Shown here in pieces: positions 53,801-62,338 of a stretch of DNA of 64,000 nt; position 1 is the stretch's first letter, and the number at the start of each line of letters is the position of its first letter. The notes beneath the pieces were generated by a model. That model made no database searches. It worked only from the letters and a program-made list of their open reading frames with translations, and was not told where the DNA came from. Both the position numbers and the translations under genes were made by a program. The stretch is from a virus. The DNA lies in the IMG/VR virus record IMGVR_UViG_3300009159_000038, positions 1 to 64,000 of that record; one strand, 5' to 3'.

Positions 53801-55808
53801 TTCAATATTCAATGGTGGAAACGATTTTGCCTTTGCCGAAGCTTTATTTAGAGGAGCTAAGGTTGCAATTAAAGACCGAAGTGGTACATCTAATATTGAT
53901 TATAATGTTGAGGAAATTAAAACAGTTCCTAGCGCAATATATGATGATTATAAATTCTCAGCAATATTAACTTATGGAGAATCTACTGCAATCAAAGCTA
54001 TCAAAAATGATAAATGGAAAACTTTAACGGTTTTAATCGAAGCTGATATGAATGATCCGCTTTTAACAAATTATGTTGGAGATCGTTGGATTGATCGTGC
54101 TTACTTATACTCGGCAAACGACAAATATAGCTATGTTGGATATGGTGGTGCTTTTCAATATGCCGATATTGTAATTAAAGGATCTATTAATGGTTGGGTA
54201 GATACTGGAGAATATTTTGAAATTTATAGCGGAACGGATATTAATGGAGAACAACCGGATTTTAGAAATGATTTAACTCTTAATCAAGAAGGTGGATTCA
54301 ATTCCGTATACCTAGCTAATACGGTAGGTGTAACTACATACATATATAAATTTGGAGGAATATTTGATATTTCTACTAGATCATTTAAATGTACAACGAT
54401 TGAAGGTCTTCCACTCAATCCAACTTTAACGCCTAATGGTTATAATTCATATGTGAATATTCGAAATGCTTGGCCGGGTTCAGTGAGAGCAGATTATACA
54501 AAACCATTTCAACCAGGAATTGGATCTCGGATATATTATGAATTCGGTGGATATAACGCATATTCTAATATCTTAACCGGTATTAGCTTTGCTTCTATTG
54601 CCGATGCATTTAATAGTGGAGATCCACATGTTCAATATATTCAAGTAAACGATGATGGTACTGTAGAATTTAATACATTTATGCTTTCAGTATTACCACC
54701 GGATGATCTTGTTAAAGCCAGTTATTTAGACATTGCTACATCTCAAGATAAACCTTCTGGTCTACAATCATCAGTTGATATTGGATTCGAATTAATAGGT
54801 GCACCAAGAGTAGAATTATCTAGAATGAACAGATATCGTGGAGAATATGTTCCCAGATGGTATGATGTTATTAAATTTGTAGATGAAACGGATCTTAAAG
54901 AAGAAGGTCTTCAATATCTTAATATTAATATATGGGATGTTCAACGTGGAGGAAGTGGAAGTACGGCTTCGCCATATTACTATTGGAAAGATGAATCGTT
55001 AGGAATTATCCCGAATCTTTATGTTTATAAAGTTAATGTTGAAAATCCAAATATAGTTGGTGGACAAAATATAACTGGCTCAACTCGTTCAATATATCCA
55101 GCAATAGGAGAGATTTCTATTGACCATAAAGACTTCTTTGTATTTCGTTCTAATTGGGATCCGTATTATTATTGGAAATATATACGACGTAATATATCTC
55201 AAGCGGTTATAGGTACAAGAGAACCTAAAGAAGAAAAAGCTTTTTTTGGATCTAAGGTTATTGCTATTCCGGATTCTCCAATTATTGAAAAATTTGATGG
55301 AGGAGCTATTGATAGAAACGATTTTGGTCGAAGATCTACTAGGGCTAAAATCAAAACAATAACTCAAGATATTGTATTTGAAATAACTAATACTACTGCC
55401 ATACAAAAAGAGTTAACCTTAGATGTTTATGTTACATCAGCATTAAGTAAATGGTTAATCTCCGAAGGATTTGGTGCTGAATTTACTAAATATATGGATC
55501 CTGATTATTCATTTGATCAGCGAACAATAGACGACGATATCACTAAATACATCGAAGAAAATATCTTTGATCGGTATGAGGTATCGAACATAACATTCTG
55601 GGAAAAGACTTATCAACCAAATATTGTTGAACCTTTGATTCGATTAGATTATACAGATGCTCAAAAGAAAGATAATGGTTATGTGGTTTCGACTAATTTC
55701 CAAACCGTTCCTTTGGGAAATAACCCATTGAATTTTAGCTTGATATATAAACTACCAACAGACAAGCAAGTGTCTATTTCTTGCACAGTCACATTAAATA
55801 AAAAATAA
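47841..55808 (+). CDS. Giant tail/fibre protein with Asp-box motif, 2655 aa
   Basis: At 2655 residues this is the largest gene in the window. The N-terminal region has LWLERDNIPDYFIIFRMDGP and RDFDFDFFNTDYNKDGDASLDNLFEW. Near residue 836 TTVDGGDTWNIY is an Asp-box (SxDxGxTW type), which occurs in beta-propeller sialidase-like folds. A long central stretch is Gly/Ser/Thr-rich and beta-repetitive, as in receptor-binding fibres. The C-terminal 500 residues look globular (FVFRSNWDPYYYWKYIRRN). It may be a long tail fibre or a baseplate-decorating adhesin with a glycan-binding or hydrolysing propeller. Confidence 0.75.
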   Translation: MANKILKRTSFGLIRTNPRLSTNVKIVASSSDELFLESIDSNPILSSSLYKGYGVQGYYSQDLFNFFNQGNAIPKNLLYEVYEEDGAISVKDRYKFQRDFTYALGSYPKNSKLYTEEFAAFAPLWLERDNIPDYFIIFRMDGPVTKNINTAEYSGIDKDTDPILDKLIKSPDLFFSNYIQKAKIIAQFDLTGNTNVGSYIRRHVNDPNFPEAPLYFSPEEGDLTYWQGISLDEGGFTRKSEPINTEYVLPDKTIIESEDFITFGFSRNSIVCANLLNMEFLFDDTEQEDYKFYRYFGMYVSEQELGQFTIDPDRLYADRFVENTQSPIPILPNVGDPTLAENQIQTNPKGLKVYPRIITGSTGIYSGRLLTWEETQKPRFGYLKDTLGNVYSIDNNYKWDSEYQNPGTTAKGDTYTDSSFLRVKDTTVNWAAFGGFQEPFKYITTQQNGLNGSANFAFDVLKKPKGKDQIRIKYINPTNSKASTKITTGNTFKALIDQYTIRGNSSLSAGTNDGNEYSTLGTTDQVASSIALAINNITSLITRDPSNFGEEILFEAVSQKSTVVVYYKNTSEIFNNIEFSIFADVLYAEDIPYSSPSSLSEWNQEQYLASPIFTSTGATYNASQMGFVYKYKFVGGNTKPGTRFIIEKDFVDNFLDQTDKTYVKTDKGYSTIVHEYSNYLDSPLYEGANIVGFTGLDKYYVLSITEKTHSLEIGSEGKIPLRKLIKNSVGYLSLMPIRDFDFDFFNTDYNKDGDASLDNLFEWELGEGVLGDGYVAGSYAGATSLLVTTKNAFTNQTLYPIPVGANSPSLRVVFAKSPTGEKGMTGALLNLHEIYTTVDGGDTWNIYQSLPAFDYIDLDWAENDIFMSSSSEEYPTIRKFSVTSTGASQLAIIKLMDYPNFGMRTLSAINEDEVVFAGTRTYPEPAEYPEYFPYQNQNELFFYNRPYGRWTTIGATAIAPITRADLGAEGIQGGIGQFASGDPQATSYQSAYIGSNFGFKLQANLVNPFNFCQFGIPGNTGGGTAGDMPLWSCGDGRFKVGPDIVAYNGLGALLTAQDMSGGGASAEWVFQNISTGATTVAAFGITGSYSDHYNVMDGKPVGALSFFSVGGAGSSASVYLGKDMVLSNYLVSNYNTTRKYVIGRNMWNQNDFATQFGNSLNLVSATFPEFGGIFTATWNQGDDPIYNASFDMPGHSIYIPEQTGCVAAIPTGTNTDSSIWGKATNLDTGLIGPANLTFDYRQMYWDTIPASAPTAGYGYGLPKFDGIDGELYLQTGYAIDAIQSNNFTFRSIYHVWKWSASLSQWRWEDRTLYDNEIAVKTVTFEDKPIWFGVAPLGGIEAVEASGTGNLNTGGTIFSWDEDRGIQVLYYFGGTATVQPRGSLIDDPTNSGFHRLFGCASGGPFSLDLDALYSTALPANFMFPKDNTGQFQANNGSMFTTTSTFGSGILGGISIGSSANPHRLHGVSSAGGIGGQGVVWSYDANLPINVSTSYQVEANFKGATNGANPLYAPFQGPEGFVYGDVYSGSDFGLGALYKIAPIAPTGQVWYGNFDTNYISGLTGSGTIFEDYDGESEFVSISATKSAQFHTVGNTVVALSNYSTGLIGSVGASAGPWIYGTKFIGSTSLSNQYQPMGPTGASVGGTSGGYFYSFNRVKNFPWLGSTANPDYYVVSGQSTFANTSGATSIVISRGITGFSPITDYGIIKPIPTSLNLGSGPAYSTSAHENDFGLLSLWTLTQGGNLLNSVIGTTSVNVAWGSITLPGATNTSPSFGEDLEIFPVDIPDENPFVQWWALTEESRNNVTEAVGAESPFTITGGFQKLIGLYNEYDDTADDITNEYDRLKENDNPTLSVYSRVVPFINKWVYDNESTDVRENGYRLNVDQAFGMFNFTPSFDEYNRNPKLFTHEWYYLQEYPKYMTFDEKRNSFSYFDSAIINPTGPTGDYASYTGITGSSGGGLYSIVDDYFVDYFTRETVDGNPVPRDFRYSIFNGGNDFAFAEALFRGAKVAIKDRSGTSNIDYNVEEIKTVPSAIYDDYKFSAILTYGESTAIKAIKNDKWKTLTVLIEADMNDPLLTNYVGDRWIDRAYLYSANDKYSYVGYGGAFQYADIVIKGSINGWVDTGEYFEIYSGTDINGEQPDFRNDLTLNQEGGFNSVYLANTVGVTTYIYKFGGIFDISTRSFKCTTIEGLPLNPTLTPNGYNSYVNIRNAWPGSVRADYTKPFQPGIGSRIYYEFGGYNAYSNILTGISFASIADAFNSGDPHVQYIQVNDDGTVEFNTFMLSVLPPDDLVKASYLDIATSQDKPSGLQSSVDIGFELIGAPRVELSRMNRYRGEYVPRWYDVIKFVDETDLKEEGLQYLNINIWDVQRGGSGSTASPYYYWKDESLGIIPNLYVYKVNVENPNIVGGQNITGSTRSIYPAIGEISIDHKDFFVFRSNWDPYYYWKYIRRNISQAVIGTREPKEEKAFFGSKVIAIPDSPIIEKFDGGAIDRNDFGRRSTRAKIKTITQDIVFEITNTTAIQKELTLDVYVTSALSKWLISEGFGAEFTKYMDPDYSFDQRTIDDDITKYIEENIFDRYEVSNITFWEKTYQPNIVEPLIRLDYTDAQKKDNGYVVSTNFQTVPLGNNPLNFSLIYKLPTDKQVSISCTVTLNKK

Positions 55809-55812
55809 GTAA

Positions 55813-58365
55813 ATGGCTAACATTTCAATAAAAGAACTTTTTCCAGCGGATTCGCTAATAAATGCCGTTGAAAAAATAAATTTTAACTTCGATCAAGTAA
55901 TTCTTGGTGGCGGTGGCCCTCAAGGAGATACTGGTGTTACTGGTCCTGCTGGTGGACAAGGTCCAGTAGGAGATCGAGGAAATTATTGGTTTGCTGGAAC
56001 TACTTATGGAGGAGTTACTGGTGATGCCTATGGTAATCCATTAGAATTAGGTGATGGATTTGTAAGTAGTGGAGGAACTGTCTACATATACTCTTTTACT
56101 GGAGGTTCAACCGGATGGTACAATACCGGAATTAATCTTGTTGGTCCTAGTGGTCCTCAAGGAGTTACTGGTGGATCATTCGAATGGCAATATTTTAGAG
56201 GAGCTACCGACATTGGTGTTAACTCATGGATTGCTGCTACTGCATATGGTGCAACTACGACGGTTAGTTCAAATCGAGATATTATTTCGTATGTTGGTGC
56301 CGAGAAGAATATTGTATTTATGGGATCTACTGGTTGGGCAATTGACCAACTTTCGGATTTTGGTTACTTCCCGACTGGATCTAATTTACAAAAACAGCTA
56401 CCTACATTAACAGTAATTCAAAGATATATTGATGGAGATAGTGTTAGTGGAATTGCATTTGGTGCAGTAGGTTTAACTTCTGGTACTGCTGGAACACTTC
56501 CTACTTCAGGAGATCTTAATGAACCGGTATCTGCTCTAGATTTTACATATTATGGATTTGAAACTACAACAACGGATCCTTGGTATAACGGAACTCTTAT
56601 ACAAAGAGCGGTTATTCACTCACCTAAAATGCCTATGGCAATTAAGATTGGTGGAACCACTCCTCTAGAAACACCGGCTAACCTTTATATAGAATCTCAA
56701 TTCTTAAAATTTAACGATTATCTAAGTGAAAAATCTTGGTTAACCGGAAACGATTCAACCGGATCTACTCCATTAGGTTTTCATCATATATTTTCAAAAT
56801 CCGTTGGATTAAATCCTCTTTCAACCGGAGTTGGTAAACAAGGTGCTGTGGTACTTCAAGGAATTGATGGAACTTATTCGATAGGATCTTATCAACATCG
56901 ATTGGGAAATACCATTATTGGTACTACTGCCGGTTTAGCTGGTAATATTGTTGCTGGATTAATTATATCAAGAGGAAATACCGGTGGAATTAGTGCATCA
57001 AATAATTACGATTCTCATATATCATTACATGCCGATAACACATCAAATGCAGTTGCAAAAATTATTGCTTCAACTGATGCGAATGGAATTCCTAGAACTC
57101 AATTTGCTTCGAGTCGTTTAGGTATTATTGGTGCTACTCCAGGAGCTACTGGATCTGCCGGATTTTTAAAAGGCGCTTGGAATTCAGAAAATTATACGCC
57201 TAAGGTTCCCTTTCACATCATTCAAGATAGTGGAAATCTAAATACAATTAATGGATCAGGTGCTGGTATATCCAGTTTAACTCTTCCTGCAAATTTATCT
57301 GGTTTAAGAGTTTTATCAATGACTGATGTTATTGATGCTCGAGGTGGTGGTCTTATTCATGGACTTACTCCAGCTTATAATATTACATCTTTATCAGGTC
57401 CAATGGGAGCTACTGTAATTTATTCATGGGATGATATTGTTCTAAGAACATTTGCTAGAGGAGCAACAAATATGTCTCCTAACATTTGGGTTAATCCTGG
57501 AGGAAGTGCAAATGGTGGATCTTTAATAGTAGGTTTAAGTTTTCCAACTACTTCGTCTAATCTTTTAGGAGGAACCGGTCAATATATTAGATCTAAACTT
57601 GCCATTGGTGGATCAATAACTGTAGGAGAGATTGCATGGCATAGAGATTATCAACCACCAACAAATGGTATTAGACTTCAAGGTTCTATATACCAAGGGG
57701 TAACCGCAAATAATCCAGGAGCTTCTGCATCATTTGATGGTTATGGATATTATGGAGGAACCGGAGGAATTGGATCTGAATCATTTTTAGCGATTGGTGA
57801 TTCTACATTTACTGCTAGAGCATTAGGTGGATATAAATATTACCAATCACAAGTTGGAAATGGAGGAATTCCATCAATATTTGCTGGAGCATTCCAAGGA
57901 CCTATAATTATTGAAGGATCTAATAAAACAACGGATGGAGCAAATGGTCAATTACAAGATATTCGTATAGTTAACTCAAGTATGTTTAATCATGCGGCTG
58001 CCTTAATTGGAGGAAAAGTTATTATTGGAGGATCTGCATATTCTCAATCATGGTACACAAAAGACCCGTATTATACCGGTGGTTTAGTTGCTAATGTAGT
58101 TGTAGTTGGAGATCCAATAACCGGAGCTACTGTATCAGGACATGGTTTAGGTTATCCTGAAACTGCTGCTCTATCAGTTAACTCAACAACTAAAGGTTTT
58201 GCACCACCGAGAATGAGCCAGACACAAAGAGTTGCAATGGGATCCGTCGCCCAAGGTCTTATGGTTTATCAAGTAACTGGAACTCCCGGTGCTCCTGGTC
58301 CTACTGGAGAAGGTTTATATATGTACACTAGTGCTGGATGGACTGGTCCAATGAGATTCTCGTAA
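55813..58365 (+). CDS. Tail fibre protein with short collagen segment, 850 aa
   Basis: The start MANISIKELFPADSLINAVEKINFNFDQVILGGG is a fibre attachment pattern (..iN.NFdqv...gGG). A short collagen-like stretch follows (GPQGDTGVTGPAGGQGPVGDRG), then a long Gly/Thr/Ser-rich beta shaft. The C-terminus has FAPPRMSQTQRVAMGSVAQGLMVYQV and GLYMYTSAGW, the common tip of Bacteroidota phage fibres (GflpPRMt..qr.ai..pa.GlmvYqtd...g.y.y....W). It is likely a trimeric receptor-binding fibre. Confidence 0.82.
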   Translation: MANISIKELFPADSLINAVEKINFNFDQVILGGGGPQGDTGVTGPAGGQGPVGDRGNYWFAGTTYGGVTGDAYGNPLELGDGFVSSGGTVYIYSFTGGSTGWYNTGINLVGPSGPQGVTGGSFEWQYFRGATDIGVNSWIAATAYGATTTVSSNRDIISYVGAEKNIVFMGSTGWAIDQLSDFGYFPTGSNLQKQLPTLTVIQRYIDGDSVSGIAFGAVGLTSGTAGTLPTSGDLNEPVSALDFTYYGFETTTTDPWYNGTLIQRAVIHSPKMPMAIKIGGTTPLETPANLYIESQFLKFNDYLSEKSWLTGNDSTGSTPLGFHHIFSKSVGLNPLSTGVGKQGAVVLQGIDGTYSIGSYQHRLGNTIIGTTAGLAGNIVAGLIISRGNTGGISASNNYDSHISLHADNTSNAVAKIIASTDANGIPRTQFASSRLGIIGATPGATGSAGFLKGAWNSENYTPKVPFHIIQDSGNLNTINGSGAGISSLTLPANLSGLRVLSMTDVIDARGGGLIHGLTPAYNITSLSGPMGATVIYSWDDIVLRTFARGATNMSPNIWVNPGGSANGGSLIVGLSFPTTSSNLLGGTGQYIRSKLAIGGSITVGEIAWHRDYQPPTNGIRLQGSIYQGVTANNPGASASFDGYGYYGGTGGIGSESFLAIGDSTFTARALGGYKYYQSQVGNGGIPSIFAGAFQGPIIIEGSNKTTDGANGQLQDIRIVNSSMFNHAAALIGGKVIIGGSAYSQSWYTKDPYYTGGLVANVVVVGDPITGATVSGHGLGYPETAALSVNSTTKGFAPPRMSQTQRVAMGSVAQGLMVYQVTGTPGAPGPTGEGLYMYTSAGWTGPMRFS

Positions 58366-58382
58366 TAAAAAATTAAAAAATT

Positions 58383-59162
58383 ATGAAATTTGACTATAAA
58401 AAATTGAAGCTTAATCAAATCTTAATGATTGGATTTGTGATTGTGCTGCTTCTATTTCTTAGACAATGTTCAGTTACGGATGGTCTTAAAGATGAATTGA
58501 TGGTAGCCGGACAAAATGAAAAAGCACTTAACGACTCAGTTAGAGAAACAACTAATAAGCTAGGCGAACAAGTTTTTCTAAAGAACACCTTCATTGCAGA
58601 CGGTAAGAAACTTAAAGAACTTAATGCGGAACTTTATAGAGAAGTTAAAAATCTAAAGGGTGACGTTAAGATGATTACTACCGCCAATGCCGGAATCAAA
58701 TCGGATCCAATTTATCTGACAAATACCATCACTAAATATGCCGATGGAATTGTAGATATTGGTTGGAAATATGATTCCATCTTTTCGAAAGGTAATTACA
58801 GAAAGTTGGCAGGGATATCTAAGATTCAATACGATTCAGCGAATGTTCTAGATAAAGGAACCACTATAACACAAGATGAAATCGGTATCTCGGTGACCAC
58901 AGGTTTGGTTAAACTTGATGGATCTTATCAAATATTTGTAAAATCTAATTATCCTGGAATGACAATTTCTGATATACAAGGATCTATTCTTGACAAGAAC
59001 ATGATTCAATCTGATGAATCTTCTTGGGTATTTGGACCTTATGTAGGTGTTGGTGTTGGTGTTGATCCCATGAATAAAACTATTGGACCTAATGTATCTT
59101 TTGGATTGGGAATTACATATAACTTGAATAAGAAGATTAAAAGGCTCTTTAAGCCCTTCTAA
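58383..59162 (+). CDS. Membrane-anchored coiled-coil protein, 259 aa
   Basis: One N-terminal membrane segment (about 11-27, ILMIGFVIVLLLFL) is followed by a coiled-coil region (LKDELMVAGQNEKALNDSVRETTNKL...KKLKELNAELYREVKNLKG). The C-terminus is beta-rich and ends WVFGPYVGVGVGVDPMNKTIGPNVSFGLGITYNLNKKIKRLF. I recall this layout from Bacteroidota phages. A role in lysis (spanin-like bridging of membranes) is possible because of the topology, but no lysin is seen next to it. Confidence 0.65.
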   Translation: MKFDYKKLKLNQILMIGFVIVLLLFLRQCSVTDGLKDELMVAGQNEKALNDSVRETTNKLGEQVFLKNTFIADGKKLKELNAELYREVKNLKGDVKMITTANAGIKSDPIYLTNTITKYADGIVDIGWKYDSIFSKGNYRKLAGISKIQYDSANVLDKGTTITQDEIGISVTTGLVKLDGSYQIFVKSNYPGMTISDIQGSILDKNMIQSDESSWVFGPYVGVGVGVDPMNKTIGPNVSFGLGITYNLNKKIKRLFKPF

Positions 59163-59175
59163 ATAATAAACGTAA

Positions 59176-61770
59176 ATGGCTACATCTTCAAAATTTATTT
59201 TACTTAATGATGCGGTATTGATGGAATACATCTATGCGGATCAGGCTCAAATAAATGTACCAGGGAACGAATTCCGTATCCCTACTACAACTGCACCGTT
59301 ATGGAAGACTCAAAATCTACATACCGGAGAATATCAAATTCTTAATGATGATGCTTGTGGAATAATTCAGGATGGTCTTCCAGTAGGAACGGCTAATATC
59401 CGAAATCATTCATATGCTCAAATCTCAAGATCTAAAGTTGCAGAATTAGATATTGATCGTATTGTATTCTATAATGATTTCGATACAGATCTTACTTCGT
59501 CTGCTAGTTTACCTATCAGTTTCAACACAGGAAAATCTCCGGTATATGATACTGTCAAATTTCATCTTGTACAAGGATTTAATTTTCAAGGTAATGAAGC
59601 TTTTGCGGCATCAATAAAAGCCAAGAAGAGAAATGGAACTAATCTAATTTTAGCCAATATACTTTATTCTAAATCAGATGCATGGGAAACTCTTAATCCA
59701 TCATCATTCTTATTTGGTGGTAGAGTTTATGATTCATATGTAGAAGTAAGAGTTCTTTCTCTTTACAATCTAGTATATGATTATTGGTATACTACACTTA
59801 ATGGAGATTCAGTTGCTGAAAAAATTACGGATGGATCCGGTTTTGAACCTTCTCAAAATATACAAATAGATTTTAGATTTTTGAATAATCCAACTTTTGT
59901 TGATGGACAAAATTATCTAACTTTTTACGAAGGAGTTCAAGCAGAAATACCTACTAAAGATCAATTCGAATCTATTAGTGCTTATATTGCAGAATCTAAT
60001 GATGGTGATTATATAGAATTTTATGGAAAATTCAATGGTGATATTATCGAGAATTTTATTCTAGATATTAATGCATCTGGTTATGATTACATGTTACTTC
60101 ACGATTTAGTCGTTTCTGAATATGTTTACGATCAAACTAGTGCAACTTATGCGTGGGTACAAACTGCCGATGTTCAACTTTCACAAGTTGACAATTATGA
60201 TTTACCCAATACATTTCGTCCAGTAATTAAGAACACGAATGCAATATCTTTTAAAATAGATTATGTACTTCGACTATATAATAGATCAGATAATTCACAA
60301 ATTTGGAAAGCCTCATCTATGATTTCTAGTAAGGTTAATAAATATGGAAGAGTTCTTAAGGCTATTAATTTAGGTTCAAATCCTATTCAACTTAAAGTAT
60401 ACAATCAATTAGTATCTAAAGAAATAAATTTACAAAGGGCTTTAGATCCAGTCATTAGCAATGTAAGATATTTGACATCGTTCACCGACAATAACGCTAT
60501 TTCTATCGCATGGGATAATATTACTACTGGTGGAACTGCCACTCAAGGAACTATTCAAAATGTGTTACAAAACGGAACTAATCTGAGAATATATCCTCAA
60601 AGTTTAGGAAGAATAATGGTATCTAAAGGAACCTCGTATGTACGTTTTACTTTATATCAGACTAAAAATAATGCTAATACAATTCTAGATCTTTCTGGTC
60701 TAGGTGATGTTATTTTAGAATTTGGATCTAATACTGATGAATCTATTACATTTGATGAATTTCCAACAACGGCAGCCGATAAAGCAAGAGGTCAAGTTGT
60801 ATTTCGTTTAAATGAAACTCAATCAACTAATATTCTAGGTTTAAAAAATCGAGAATTTAATCTTTACATACGAAATGAAAAGGGAACTACTGCCGGTTTA
60901 ACCGGAGTAACTTCTATGGAAATAACCAATACAGCAGCAGCTAATGCTGCATCCTCTAGAGGAGAAAAACAACAACTCTATACTGGTAAATTCTATTCAT
61001 CTAGCGAATATGCTAAATTAAAAGAAATTGATAAAATTGAAGATCTTCTAATAACCATTAACGAAAAAAATGGTCAAATCAGTAGACAAGAAACGATTAT
61101 CGTTGAAAGAAATTCTACCGTTGTTAACAAAGATAATCAAATTTCATCTCTTAATTCTCAATTAACTAAATCTAATTCAGATTTATCTCAGGCTTTAACA
61201 AATAACGCTGCATTAGTAGCAGCAGATAATATAGAAGACGCTGAATTCAATGCAACAATTGCTTCATTATCAAAACAATTATCTACAATTCAATCCGTAG
61301 TAGGACAACAAACTACATTTATACAAAATATAAGTAATGAAAAGACTACATTGACTAACGAGAATAATCGTTTGCTAGCTTTAATAAGTACTCTTAATGC
61401 AACAATCTCTGCTTTACGAGCAGTTCCAGTTCAACAACCGATTCAGACTTTTACTCCTATAGAAGTTAGAAACTTTGGAACTTCTAGTAGTATTTCTGCG
61501 AATACCAATTTGATAAGCTCTCCTACTGCAATAACTAGAAATGAAGTAGCAGTATTACCTCCTTCTTCTTCAGTTATATCTAGTCCTGTTCCTAGTTTTG
61601 CAGTTACTCCAGTATCAGCTCCTAGAGTGGTAACGGTTTCTCCGAATGTAATTGCCGCTCCATCGGTAACAATTTCAGTTCCTGCACCTTTCCAAACTGC
61701 AATTAAAGGAACTAATGTTAAAGGAACTAATGTTAAAGGAACTTCATCTAAAGGAACAAATCAACAATAA
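59176..61770 (+). CDS. Structural protein with C-terminal coiled coil and KGTNV repeats, 864 aa
   Basis: The N-terminal 600 residues are beta-rich, resembling virion decoration or fibre proteins. Residues about 610-750 are a long coiled coil (KLKEIDKIEDLLITINEKNGQISRQ...STVVNKDNQISSLNSQLTKSNSDL). A Pro/Val/Ser-rich region follows and the protein ends in the short repeat KGTNVKGTNVKGTSSKGT. The coiled coil suggests a trimeric stalk. It directly precedes the tube-like gene without a gap. Confidence 0.66.
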   Translation: MATSSKFILLNDAVLMEYIYADQAQINVPGNEFRIPTTTAPLWKTQNLHTGEYQILNDDACGIIQDGLPVGTANIRNHSYAQISRSKVAELDIDRIVFYNDFDTDLTSSASLPISFNTGKSPVYDTVKFHLVQGFNFQGNEAFAASIKAKKRNGTNLILANILYSKSDAWETLNPSSFLFGGRVYDSYVEVRVLSLYNLVYDYWYTTLNGDSVAEKITDGSGFEPSQNIQIDFRFLNNPTFVDGQNYLTFYEGVQAEIPTKDQFESISAYIAESNDGDYIEFYGKFNGDIIENFILDINASGYDYMLLHDLVVSEYVYDQTSATYAWVQTADVQLSQVDNYDLPNTFRPVIKNTNAISFKIDYVLRLYNRSDNSQIWKASSMISSKVNKYGRVLKAINLGSNPIQLKVYNQLVSKEINLQRALDPVISNVRYLTSFTDNNAISIAWDNITTGGTATQGTIQNVLQNGTNLRIYPQSLGRIMVSKGTSYVRFTLYQTKNNANTILDLSGLGDVILEFGSNTDESITFDEFPTTAADKARGQVVFRLNETQSTNILGLKNREFNLYIRNEKGTTAGLTGVTSMEITNTAAANAASSRGEKQQLYTGKFYSSSEYAKLKEIDKIEDLLITINEKNGQISRQETIIVERNSTVVNKDNQISSLNSQLTKSNSDLSQALTNNAALVAADNIEDAEFNATIASLSKQLSTIQSVVGQQTTFIQNISNEKTTLTNENNRLLALISTLNATISALRAVPVQQPIQTFTPIEVRNFGTSSSISANTNLISSPTAITRNEVAVLPPSSSVISSPVPSFAVTPVSAPRVVTVSPNVIAAPSVTISVPAPFQTAIKGTNVKGTNVKGTSSKGTNQQ

Positions 61771-62337
61771 ATGATACTTCAAAATAGAAATGATCTTTTT
61801 AAAGTTGAGTTACCTAGAATATTCGTACCTCAAGAAATAAAAGATCGATACGCACCATACCTCTTTAGGATGCCAACTCCAGTAACGGATGTGGCCGATA
61901 TTGTGAATTATTCTATTCAATCAATAACTATTCCTAATTTTAATTTTCAACCAATTGAACAGGTTAAGCCTGGTTATTATGCAGAAGCTAAAGGTACTAC
62001 AAGAAGATTTCGTCAAGCTCTATCACCAGAGATGTTAATTGATAGAAACTTCACCGTCACATTTCAGCTGTTAGACGGAAATGTTAATTATTGGATATTA
62101 TTAGAAACATTCTTTCATTATTATAGCTTTGATAATCGTAATCCATATACATTTGATGTTCCTATTGGTATATTTGATGCTGAAGGAAATAAGATGTACT
62201 CATCAATATTCAAAGATTGTTTGTTTACCGGAATGAATCAATTCACACTTTCTTATTCAGAATTAACTCCTGAATTTAGAACCTTCGAAGCTACATTTGC
62301 ATTTAATGAGATAAAATTAGAATTTGAAACTCAATAA
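61771..62337 (+). CDS. Tail tube-like or tail completion structural protein, 188 aa
   Basis: The size and pattern fit gp19-type tube proteins: DIVNYSIQSITIPNFNFQPIEQVKPGYYAEAKGTTRRFRQ, DRNFTVTFQLLDGNVNYWILLETFFHYYSFDN and C-terminal FTLSYSELTPEFRTFEATFAFNEI, i.e. a beta barrel with the late S..sy.....e..tf...F.y..i strand pair. The tube gene is not expected at this place in T4, so it could be a paralogue or baseplate ring protein. Confidence in the exact role is low. Confidence 0.55.
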   Translation: MILQNRNDLFKVELPRIFVPQEIKDRYAPYLFRMPTPVTDVADIVNYSIQSITIPNFNFQPIEQVKPGYYAEAKGTTRRFRQALSPEMLIDRNFTVTFQLLDGNVNYWILLETFFHYYSFDNRNPYTFDVPIGIFDAEGNKMYSSIFKDCLFTGMNQFTLSYSELTPEFRTFEATFAFNEIKLEFETQ

Positions 62338-62338
62338 A

